A stretch of DNA of 23,359 nucleotides from positions 1 to 23,359 of IMG/VR virus record IMGVR_UViG_3300030102_003071. One strand, written 5' to 3'. A program made the position numbers and the translations under genes. This document shows positions 1 through 4,865 of this stretch, piece after piece; the first letter of the stretch is position 1; every line of letters starts with the position of its first letter. Under the pieces are notes generated by a model. It saw only the letters and a list, made by a program, of their open reading frames with translations, had not been told where the DNA came from and ran no database searches. The DNA is from a virus.

Positions 1-928
1 CCTGTTGTGTGTGAGTGATAACGGCTTGATGCCCTACACGCTGTCTAATCTCTGTCACTCTTGCACGAACTCTCTGTTCAGAACATCCAGTAGCTGCCAT
101 TAGTTCACGTGTAGTCGCGCCATGTTCAGACCTCATCATAGTATATTGAACCCCTACACGTGCACCGCGTCTAAAAGGCATAACAGGCGTTTCTACCTCA
201 CGACTAGTTGAACCAGTGTCTAATCGCTCAGTTTCAGACCATTCGATTAGATTGAGAATAAACAAAGCCCAATTAACAGACTTATCGTACTCAGTAGTCG
301 CGGCTGCCTGTCTAAATTCTATTGTGCCTTTTCCAGACCAAGGCAAGTAATTTACAGTGCTATACTTACGATTATAACTAGGTCTAGTATTGCCGTTATG
401 TGTGGTTCGTGTTGCTTCCTGTAATTCCTCAATAGTTCTTGCTGCTTTAAGCTTGCTAACACTAGTTGCCATGCAAAAACCGTTATCAGTTCTAGACTTT
501 GGGAACATGCTATTAACAATTGTTCGGCTTTCAGCATAACGAATTGCAATGTCCTGAGCTAATACAAAAGACATTGGATCAGCATGATCAGTGTGAATGC
601 TTGGGTATGCTGCAATTGCTTTTCTTGTATATTCCTCAATATCTACATTTGGTTTTAAATGCGCATTTGAAACGTGAACATGCAAGCCGCATTTCCTGTT
701 TACCTTACAACCCTCACGCTGCATTACGTCTGTAACTCTTTTGACAAATACCTTTGCAGCATTTGAAGTCATAACCAATGGGCTAGTAGCAATTTCCATG
801 TCAACGCCTGTTGTGCCGTCATATTTTACATCGACATTTAAACCCTCACGAACGAAGACAGCTTTAAGACTATCTATTGTGTGTCGGCTGTTTACTACTT
901 CCCATTCAAATCCAATTGTTCTAGTCAT
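1..928 (-). CDS. Amidoligase_2-like (COOH-NH2 ligase) enzyme with C-terminal winged-helix domain, partial
   Basis: The frame is open from ATG at 928 to the left edge: 309 codons, C-terminus missing. By eye it carries the hallmarks of the Amidoligase_2 family (glutamate-cysteine-ligase/glutamine-synthetase-like fold): GFEWE at residues 6-10, YDGTTGVDMEIATSP at 36-50, CGLHVHVS at 80-87, YSTVNY at 189-194 and GTIEFRQ at 201-207. Family members are predicted ATP-dependent ligases that join a carboxylate to an amine, making peptide-like or isopeptide bonds; the substrate here is unknown. Residues about 255-305 look like a winged helix-turn-helix (GATTRELMAATGCSEQRVRA) and resemble the neighbouring small protein at 931-1242. 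Translation is probably coupled: the upstream stop is 2 bases before the ATG, with AGAGAGGA as ribosome site. The family call is strong; the biological role is inference. Confidence 0.82.
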   Translation of the reverse strand, partial: MTRTIGFEWEVVNSRHTIDSLKAVFVREGLNVDVKYDGTTGVDMEIATSPLVMTSNAAKVFVKRVTDVMQREGCKVNRKCGLHVHVSNAHLKPNVDIEEYTRKAIAAYPSIHTDHADPMSFVLAQDIAIRYAESRTIVNSMFPKSRTDNGFCMATSVSKLKAARTIEELQEATRTTHNGNTRPSYNRKYSTVNYLPWSGKGTIEFRQAAATTEYDKSVNWALFILNLIEWSETERLDTGSTSREVETPVMPFRRGARVGVQYTMMRSEHGATTRELMAATGCSEQRVRARVTEIRQRVGHQAVITHTQQ

Positions 929-930
929 TT

Positions 931-1242
931 TTATATTTCCTCTCTTTTGTAGATAGTTGATTTAATAATCTCTGAATTAATGTCTTTATATTCCTTGCTG
1001 AATTCAATTTCGTTATAAGTGCAATTGTAAAGATCTTGGTAATAATCCACTAATTCATTTAATTCACTTTCATTTGTAGTGATAATTCTAATGTGTCTCA
1101 TTCTTAAATCTGCAATTGCTGCTCTTATTCTATTTGCGCTGCTACATGTTGCTTCCATCAATTCAGATACTGAGGCACCATTTGATGTGCTAATCATTTG
1201 AAGAATGATTGCTACTTTTGATTGTGGTCTAGTGTTAGTCAT
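931..1242 (-). CDS. Small winged helix-turn-helix protein, paralogous to the amidoligase C-terminus
   Basis: A 103-aa protein starting at ATG 1242 with AAGGA nine bases upstream. Residues about 8-55 read as a winged HTH: GASVSELMEATCSSANRIRA followed by a basic recognition-type stretch. This aligns without gaps to GATTRELMAATGCSEQRVRA in the amidoligase encoded immediately downstream (gap 2 bp), so the two domains are probably duplicates. The remaining C-terminal 45 residues are acidic and Tyr-rich and match nothing I know. It is likely a DNA-binding regulator, or a partner of the amidoligase that shares its binding surface or site. Its leader contains GGAAAACAAA, also found upstream of two other genes here and complementary to a loop of the RNA at 4408-4524. 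Confidence 0.75.
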   Translation of the reverse strand: MTNTRPQSKVAIILQMISTSNGASVSELMEATCSSANRIRAAIADLRMRHIRIITTNESELNELVDYYQDLYNCTYNEIEFSKEYKDINSEIIKSTIYKREEI

Positions 1243-1278
1243 TGTTTGTTTTCCTTATAAATTGTTAACATACATACC

Positions 1279-1307
1279 TATCTAATGCTACTTTATCATA
1301 CTTTCAA
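1279..1307 (-). promoter_or_regulatory. Possible sigma-70 promoter for the wHTH-amidoligase pair
   Basis: On the minus strand TTGAAA (1302-1307) is followed after 17 bases by TAGATA (1279-1284), about 35 bases before the ATG at 1242. Spacing is ideal and each hexamer matches consensus in 4-5 positions. No experimental support. Confidence 0.4.
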
Positions 1308-1439
1308 GTACTTTCTGCAAATTAATTAAAATAATTGTTCGGGTTATGGTTTTACATCCGGCAAAATCTAGCCAAAATTTTTCTTTTTTTCTAAGAAAAT
1401 GAACGCGTATATACAGGAAGAAGTAGTATATGTAGTATA

Positions 1440-1475
1440 TATATAAAAATAGGGCACCGAGTTTCCCCGATGCCC
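1440..1475 (-). terminator. Rho-independent terminator after the 67-aa gene
   Basis: Read leftward, GGGCATCG and CGGTGCCC form an 8-position stem with one mismatch around an 8-base loop (1452-1475), followed by TATTTTTATAT. It sits downstream of the 1501-1704 gene and upstream of the 931-1242 promoter, so it separates two leftward units. Confidence 0.65.
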
Positions 1476-1501
1476 GATGCCCGATCAGCCCGATGCCCGA
1501 T
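1465..1501. repeat. Tandem heptamers (C/G)CCCGAT
   Basis: CCCCGAT at 1465-1471 is followed by GCCCGAT at 1472-1478, 1479-1485, 1488-1494 and 1495-1501, in near-perfect tandem between the end of the 67-aa gene and the terminator. The same heptamer recurs twice in the GC-rich block near 1955-1980. Confidence 0.6.
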
Positions 1502-1704
1502 TAGTAGTGCGTCCACCCATATTTATCGAACGCTGATTGAGGCTCTCCATCTTTATTTTGAATAAGAAGCTCTTCCCATCCAGATTGACGTAGACCATCG
1601 TTACGAACATAACCAACTACCCAACTCTTTGCTTCACTGTAATTATCAGTCTCGTGAAGCATTGCTGATCCAGATGTGTCAGCATATCCTAAAACTTGAT
1701 ACAT
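1501..1704 (-). CDS. Hypothetical 67-aa protein
   Basis: ATG at 1704 is preceded by AAGGAG and lies about 40 bases downstream of a strong promoter (1748-1776); a terminator follows, so this is a complete single-gene unit. The protein is soluble and begins MYQVLGYADTSG. It contains a Trp-rich middle and ends WTHY. I do not recognise a family. The short size and own promoter are typical of early phage proteins that act on the host, but nothing in the sequence proves this. Confidence 0.65.
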   Translation of the reverse strand: MYQVLGYADTSGSAMLHETDNYSEAKSWVVGYVRNDGLRQSGWEELLIQNKDGEPQSAFDKYGWTHY

Positions 1705-1747
1705 TTGTCTTTCTCCTTTTTTGTTTTCCTTCTCTTTATATATACTA

Positions 1748-1776
1748 CTTGTAGCATACTAAAAAACAACTGTCAA
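1748..1776 (-). promoter_or_regulatory. Promoter, alphaproteobacterial type, for the 67-aa gene
   Basis: On the minus strand TTGACA (1771-1776, perfect consensus) is followed after 17 bases by TACAAG (1748-1753), preceded by an extended TGC. The overall pattern TTGAC-N-GCTACAAG is shared with promoters at 4373-4401 and 7101-7129 and resembles the Caulobacter housekeeping consensus. The transcript leader carries GGAAAACAAAAAA ahead of the ribosome site. Confidence 0.7.
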
Positions 1777-1785
1777 CACAAAAAA

Positions 1786-1809
1786 TAAAAAAAAGTAAAA
1801 AAATTTGCA
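1786..1809 (+). repeat. 24-bp exact direct repeat, copy 1
   Basis: An A-rich 24-mer (A8, GT, A7, TTTGCA core) is identical to 2946-2969, same orientation, 1160 bp apart. The two copies flank the GC-rich block and the small terminase gene. Confidence 0.75.
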
Positions 1810-1810
1810 C

Positions 1811-2110
1811 CTGGCAATTGCCGGGAGATGTGCCCGGGAGCGCGAACAATTGTTCGGGTTATTTTACCGGGAGCGAAGATCCGGGCACGGGGCTTCCGGG
1901 TAACGGTTTAGTAACGAACAATTATTCGGGTTATTATCCCCGGCGAAGTTTCCGGCCCGATCTCCCCGGTCGCCCGATTAACCCGAACAATTCCTCGGGT
2001 TGTTTCCCGGTCCGGCGTTGTGCCCCGGTAAGCCCCGGTTTTTTTCTTTCCGATGGTGGATTCCCCGCCAGAAAACCCGAACAAGTCTTCACGCCCGACC
2101 CCCCGCAAAG
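1811..2110. repeat. GC-rich non-coding block with CCGG clusters and three spaced palindromic repeats
   Basis: This stretch between the 67-aa gene promoter and the terminase stop is far more GC-rich than its surroundings and holds about 12 CCGG sites in 300 bp. Three copies of a 21-bp unit, CGAACAATT-NNN-TCGGGTT plus RTT, start at 1843, 1915 and 1984 (spacing 72 and 69 bp). The first contains the 14-bp palindrome CGAACAATTGTTCG; the third forms a 7-bp stem AACCCGA/TCGGGTT (1980-1986, 1995-2001). CCGGGAGCG occurs twice. A related unit lies at 4324-4344. The block could be a terminase recognition (pac-like) site, an origin, or a mobile palindromic repeat; I cannot decide. Confidence 0.6.
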
Positions 2111-2118
2111 CGCAGAGG

Positions 2119-2643
2119 TCAACCTGCGGCTTGTTTGTTATCGCAAGTTACTGTGGCTTGTTCGGGTTCTGTGGTGCTTTCTGCGGGTGTTACGTCAATC
2201 ATTCTTGACTGCGCCCGCTCAATAAAATGATTTAGCTGCTCAACGATTTTATCACGATCCATGCTATCAACGTTCTGGTAAGTTACATGTTTTTGATCGA
2301 CCATTACGCCTGACGCTTTTAATCTGGTTTCTTCGGCTTTTATTGCTGCTGAATAGTTTCCTTCGCTCAACGCTCTATCTCTAATTATTTGCAGATCTCT
2401 GATGCTCTTGGCTATTGTTACGCCGTACTTGGCTTGTAGTTCGTTTCTCATTTCCTCCATACGTTCCCGCACAACTGGGTTATTCAGTAGCTGTACGGCT
2501 CTCACGTTCGGGTTAGCATATCCTGCGGCTCTTGCTGCTGCTGTTTGTGTCATGTCTCCATTTATGTAATTGTCTAAAAACTTTTGCTGCTGAGGTTGTA
2601 ACCTGCGCCCACCTTTTTCAATCTGCTCACCGACTTGAACCAT
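2119..2643 (-). CDS. terS: Terminase small subunit (Terminase_2 family)
   Basis: A 174-aa protein whose N-terminal half reads as the small-terminase DNA-binding domain: LQPQQQKFLDNYINGDMT at 15-32, then TAAARAAGYANPNVRAVQLL with NPVVRERM, the usual HTH and following helix. The middle (about 70-115) is helical and probably oligomerises; the C-terminal tail is acidic, Thr/Glu-rich. Small terminases bind the packaging site and load the large-subunit motor. ATG 2643 is preceded by TTTAGGTAG. It has its own promoter (2676-2704) in the divergent region. Oddly, no large terminase follows: the next leftward genes are small proteins and the amidoligase, and a GC-rich repeat block abuts its 3' end. Confidence 0.82.
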   Translation of the reverse strand: MVQVGEQIEKGGRRLQPQQQKFLDNYINGDMTQTAAARAAGYANPNVRAVQLLNNPVVRERMEEMRNELQAKYGVTIAKSIRDLQIIRDRALSEGNYSAAIKAEETRLKASGVMVDQKHVTYQNVDSMDRDKIVEQLNHFIERAQSRMIDVTPAESTTEPEQATVTCDNKQAAG

Positions 2644-2675
2644 TTTAACTACCTAAACAATTTTGCACTATTATA

Positions 2676-2704
2676 AATATCGTATTTTTCCTGCTGTTCG
2701 TCAA
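2676..2704 (-). promoter_or_regulatory. Promoter for the small terminase gene
   Basis: Minus strand TTGACG (2699-2704), 17 bases, GATATT (2676-2681), about 30 bases before the ATG. A TATAAT also lies at 2670-2675 but has no well-spaced -35. The -35 overlaps one of the repeated TTGACG elements of this region. Confidence 0.5.
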
Positions 2705-2945
2705 GCGTGATTTGTCCGATAAAATAGCACAACGGCAACATCAAAAACATCAAGGGGGGTATTAATTATATACCCCCTGTAAGGGGGTTAACGCTGTTGA
2801 CGTTTTTTAACCTATTGATTTTATTGATAAATCTACGTCAAAAGGCATTTTTGACGCTGTTGACGTTTTTAACTAAGTTGTTGTTTTTATTATATATTTT
2901 ACGTTACATCAACTACGTCAAATTTTGACGTTATATATATTGACG
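2699..2945. repeat. TTGACGT repeat cluster in the divergent intergenic region
   Basis: TTGACGT occurs on the plus strand at 2797, 2860, 2925 and 2940 and on the minus strand at 2835-2841 and 2915-2921; TTGACGC is at 2851 and a minus TTGACGA at 2698-2704. ACGTCAA-ATT-TTGACGT (2915-2931) is a perfect spaced palindrome. GCTGTTGACGTTTTT is repeated directly at about 2793 and 2856. Such clusters are typical of operators or of origin iterons. The region contains no convincing gene. Confidence 0.65.
2754..2787. other. Alternative G/C-tract hairpins
   Basis: GGGGGTAT (2755-2762) can pair with ATACCCCC (2770-2777) over a 7-base loop. The same C-tract (2773-2777) can instead pair with GGGGG (2783-2787). 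The two stems are mutually exclusive, as in switch-like structures or protein-binding palindromes. There is no T-run, so it is not a classical terminator. Confidence 0.5.
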
Positions 2946-2969
2946 TAAAAAAAAGTAAAAAAATTTGCA
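2946..2969 (+). repeat. 24-bp exact direct repeat, copy 2
   Basis: Identical to 1786-1809, about 78 bp upstream of the first rightward gene. A shorter, imperfect inverse match lies in the T-run of the RNA terminator near 4514-4530. Confidence 0.75.
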
Positions 2970-2996
2970 TTTTTTTCATTTTAGGGGTTGATTTAT

Positions 2997-3004
2997 GCTA
3001 CTCG
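2997..3004 (+). promoter_or_regulatory. Possible -10 element (GCTACTCG) for the rightward genes
   Basis: TATGCTACTCG matches the extended -10 seen in stronger promoters of this window, 43 bases before ATG 3047. No good -35 lies 17 bases upstream (TTCATT only), so activation from the TTGACGT cluster may be needed. Confidence 0.4.
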
Positions 3005-3046
3005 TATGATAAATGTAATTTTAGTCAAACATGAAAGGAAAACAAA

Positions 3047-3589
3047 ATGACTATCAAACAAAGAATTTTCAACGACCTACAAGGTTCAGAAACAGACAGC
3101 AACCACATCACACGGCGTATGTTTCGCTGTTGGCTTGATGGCTCTTACTTAGGTGAAGAGCATTACCGTCAAAACATTGCAGATCTAAAAAAGATTTGTG
3201 ATGATGGCATGAAGGGCTTTAATATTCGTCTTAACCGTTGGGTTATTAACCAATTCACAAGATACACCGCGCACGATGCACAGTGTTCTTATGGTTACGC
3301 TCAAAAATGCATTGTAGAATATTTCAAGGATCTGGCTAAAAATTACGATGATCCGACTTTAGACTACAAGCATATGCTAGACGTTTACACAGAACATGAT
3401 CTAGCCCAAGACGCTCTTGATTTGATTGACGATTACTACAAAGAAACAAGAGCGAAGTGGGATGCTGAGTGGGCCGAGCGCAAGGCTCACAAAAGAAAAA
3501 CAAAAGGGAAAGTTATTGAGATTACAAAAGCTTTTTCAGACTTAGGAAAGAAATACGCTGCATTACACGGCGTTCGAACTGATCACTAA
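3047..3589 (+). CDS. Hypothetical protein, 180 aa, first gene of the rightward unit
   Basis: ATG 3047 follows AAAGGAAAAC, a good ribosome site. The protein is charged and helical with many aromatic residues. Residues 137-180 are Lys/Arg-rich (AERKAHKRKTKGK), suggesting nucleic-acid or membrane-surface contact. I recognise no family. As the first gene after the divergent control region it is probably expressed early. Its leader GGAAAACAAAA is an 11-base perfect complement to the loop of the RNA at 4408-4524, so it may be a target of that RNA (inference). Confidence 0.75.
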   Translation: MTIKQRIFNDLQGSETDSNHITRRMFRCWLDGSYLGEEHYRQNIADLKKICDDGMKGFNIRLNRWVINQFTRYTAHDAQCSYGYAQKCIVEYFKDLAKNYDDPTLDYKHMLDVYTEHDLAQDALDLIDDYYKETRAKWDAEWAERKAHKRKTKGKVIEITKAFSDLGKKYAALHGVRTDH

Positions 3590-3626
3590 TTGCACTGAGG
3601 TTGCTCCTTAACCTTATTATGCACGA

Positions 3627-3653
3627 TGGGCGGCGTGTAGTGCGAACCGCCCA
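3627..3653 (+). other. Hairpin in the leader of the cyclotransferase gene
   Basis: TGGGCGG (3627-3633) pairs with CCGCCCA (3647-3653) over a 13-base loop in the 94-bp gap before the GGCT-like gene. A competing GCAC/GTGC pairing exists (3621-3624 with 3640-3643). No T-run follows, so it is more likely a leader structure than a terminator. Confidence 0.45.
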
Positions 3654-3683
3654 ATTTACCATTTAACAGAAGGGAAGTAAAAA

Positions 3684-4112
3684 ATGTTTTATATGGCTTA
3701 TGGAATGAATACAAACCGCGCTGCGATGGCTTCACGTTGTCCAAACGCAAAACCGTTAGGCGGCTTTTATCTGCCTGACACACGTTTAATCTTTCGTGGT
3801 GTTGCTGACATTCGCAAAGATATTGACTGTATTTTACCAGTTGTCTTGTGGGAAATTACACAGCATTGCTTAAACAGTCTCGACCAATTGGAAGGTTATC
3901 CAAGACTTTATAACCGATACAAGATCAACGGTGATTGGATTATCTACGACATGAATGGCGACAAAAACAGTCTAGGTGCGCCAAGTGACTTTTATTATGA
4001 TATGATTGCGCAAGGCTACAAAGATTTTGGCCTTGATGATTACTGGTTACGTGCTGCACAAGAAGACGCTTCTTATTTTGCACAGTCACAAAAGGACACG
4101 GTCAATGCGTAG
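3684..4112 (+). CDS. Gamma-glutamylcyclotransferase-like (GGCT/AIG2 fold) protein
   Basis: A 142-aa protein with the family hallmarks: YMAYGMNTN at residues 3-11 (the YGS/TN loop that binds the gamma-glutamyl moiety), LIFRGVADI at 35-43, PVVLWEIT at 52-59, and LDQLEGYPRLYNRY at 66-79, where Glu70 corresponds to the catalytic acid. Family enzymes release 5-oxoproline from gamma-glutamyl amines or cleave gamma-glutamyl-lysine isopeptides. Length is usual for the fold. The ribosome site is GAAGGGAAG. The stop overlaps the start of a 42-aa membrane peptide by 8 bp. With an amidoligase encoded on the other side of the divergent region, the natural reading is an enzyme that undoes or trims the amide product; this pairing is inference, the fold call is good. 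Confidence 0.82.
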   Translation: MFYMAYGMNTNRAAMASRCPNAKPLGGFYLPDTRLIFRGVADIRKDIDCILPVVLWEITQHCLNSLDQLEGYPRLYNRYKINGDWIIYDMNGDKNSLGAPSDFYYDMIAQGYKDFGLDDYWLRAAQEDASYFAQSQKDTVNA

Positions 4113-4233
4113 TTTTGTTCGGTTTTTAGCTAACGACATCAAGCGGATTGATTGGCAAGATGTTGTAATTGCAATTTCAACGTTGCTTCTTGTGTTGCTT
4201 TGGATTGTTGGAGTTGTTTTGCAATGGTGGTAG
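4105..4233 (+). CDS. Single-span membrane peptide, 42 aa
   Basis: The start at ATG 4105 is chosen because it follows AAAGGACACGGTC and overlaps the upstream stop by 8 bp; the longer in-frame start at 4006 lies deep inside the cyclotransferase gene and lacks support. The peptide has a basic N-terminus (MRSFVRFLANDIKRIDW) and one membrane helix (about residues 19-40, IAISTLLLVLLWIVGVV), ending in QWW. This fits N-in topology by the positive-inside rule. It may be a membrane anchor, a small holin-like or a host-interfering peptide. A strong terminator follows 29 bp later. Confidence 0.6.
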   Translation: MRSFVRFLANDIKRIDWQDVVIAISTLLLVLLWIVGVVLQWW

Positions 4234-4261
4234 AAAGTGACATAACCCGAATAATATAAAG

Positions 4262-4292
4262 CCCCCGCTCAAATTTAGGCGGGGGTTTTTTT
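4262..4292 (+). terminator. Rho-independent terminator of the first rightward unit
   Basis: CCCCCGC (4262-4268) and GCGGGGG (4279-4285) form a perfect 7-bp stem with a 10-base loop, followed by T7 (4286-4292). It ends the 3047-4233 unit. Confidence 0.88.
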
Positions 4293-4372
4293 GTGCCCGT
4301 TGTTTTGCTGCGGGATTATAACCCGAACAATACTTCGGTTTATTTACGCTGCAGTTTTTTTTCTTTTTTTTG

Positions 4373-4401
4373 TTGACGAAACTTGGTGTGTATGCTACTT
4401 G
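4373..4401 (+). promoter_or_regulatory. Promoter of the small non-coding RNA
   Basis: TTGACG (4373-4378), 17 bases, TACTTG (4396-4401) with extended TGC upstream. This is the same TTGAC-N-GCTAC architecture as at 1748-1776 and 7101-7129. The predicted start, about 7 bases downstream, is A4408, exactly the first base of the RNA's 5' stem. Confidence 0.65.
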
Positions 4402-4407
4402 TTCCAT

Positions 4408-4524
4408 AGTTAAGCTTTTTTTGTTTTCCATACGCAGCTTAACTTGAGCCGATAACTAGTCATATCGGTTCGCCTCAATTTTGACTCGCCCCGTTCAATT
4501 AATTTTGGCGGGGCAATTTTTTTT
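4408..4524 (+). ncRNA. Predicted structured small RNA, about 117 nt
   Basis: The element has its own promoter, three stems and a terminator, and lies in a 368-bp gap with no ATG or GTG start inside it. Stem 1: AGTTAAGCT (4408-4416) with AGCTTAACT (4436-4444), 9 bp perfect, 19-base U-rich loop containing UUUUUUGUUUUCC. Stem 2: TTGAG (4444-4448) with CTCAA (4474-4478) enclosing CCGATA (4449-4454) with TATCGG (4463-4468), bulge 4469-4473. Stem 3 is the terminator. The exposed loop is a perfect antisense match to leaders of genes at 931-1242 (10 nt), 1501-1704 (13 nt) and 3047-3589 (11 nt). It matches no RNA family I know. Structure and signals are seen; transcription and targets are inference. 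Confidence 0.65.
4488..4524 (+). terminator. Rho-independent terminator of the small RNA
   Basis: GCCCCG (4488-4493) and CGGGGC (4509-4514) form a 6-bp GC stem with a 15-base loop, followed by AA and T8 (4517-4524). Confidence 0.85.
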
Positions 4525-4565
4525 ACTTTTACCCCTTGACCTACCCCGTAAAATATTTTACATAT

Positions 4566-4573
4566 GCTACATG
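4566..4573 (+). promoter_or_regulatory. Possible -10 element (GCTACATG) for the second rightward unit
   Basis: TATGCTACATG resembles the extended -10 of other promoters here and lies 28 bases before ATG 4602. The nearest TTGACC (4536-4541) is 26 bases from the hexamer, too far for normal spacing, so the -35 contact is weak or activator-dependent. Confidence 0.4.
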
Positions 4574-4601
4574 TCTTATATTCTAGTAGGAGTTTTATAA
4601 T

Positions 4602-4865
4602 ATGGGTCGTATGAGTGATTTACAAATCGAGGAAATGGAAACCCCGATTATGGATACTTGTCCCGATTGCGATGGCGAAGGGAAAGTATATTACGAAGTT
4701 GCAAGGCCGCAAAGCTTTACCCGTGACGTTGGTTACTTGGAAGAGGTTTGCGAGACTTGCGAGAAGTGTTTAGGCAGTGGTGAGATTACGCGCACTTGTG
4801 ATTGCGGTCAGCCCGTTACGTTAGGCATGGGACACGATGCCGATCAATGCGAGGAGTGTGTATAA
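4602..4865 (+). CDS. Small zinc-binding protein (CxxC repeats, DnaJ-like zinc ribbon)
   Basis: An 87-aa protein with AGGAG eleven bases before ATG 4602; an alternative ATG is three codons in. Cysteine pairs occur as CPDCDGEG (about 19-26), CETCEKCLGSGE (about 50-61), CDCG and CEEC at the C-terminus. The CxxCxGxG pattern is that of DnaJ-type zinc fingers, without a J domain. It probably binds zinc and contacts nucleic acid or protein. TAATG couples it to the next gene (overlap of 1 base). Confidence 0.75.
   Translation: MGRMSDLQIEEMETPIMDTCPDCDGEGKVYYEVARPQSFTRDVGYLEEVCETCEKCLGSGEITRTCDCGQPVTLGMGHDADQCEECV

Noticed and set aside
352-956. Three frames (65-71 aa) near the left edge on both strands
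   Set aside because: All are shadows of the amidoligase reading frame, which shows clear family motifs.
1818-2225. A 135-aa plus-strand frame with three NNxSGY/C-type repeats in the GC-rich block
   Set aside because: The repeats reflect the 69-72-bp-spaced palindromes, which happen to stay in frame; the 3' third overlaps terS, the composition is Pro/Gly/Cys-biased, and there is no ribosome site.
4177-4431. An 84-aa minus-strand frame beginning MENKKSLTMEQ
   Set aside because: It runs antisense through the small RNA, its promoter and a strong terminator, has poly-Lys from A-tracts and lacks a ribosome site.
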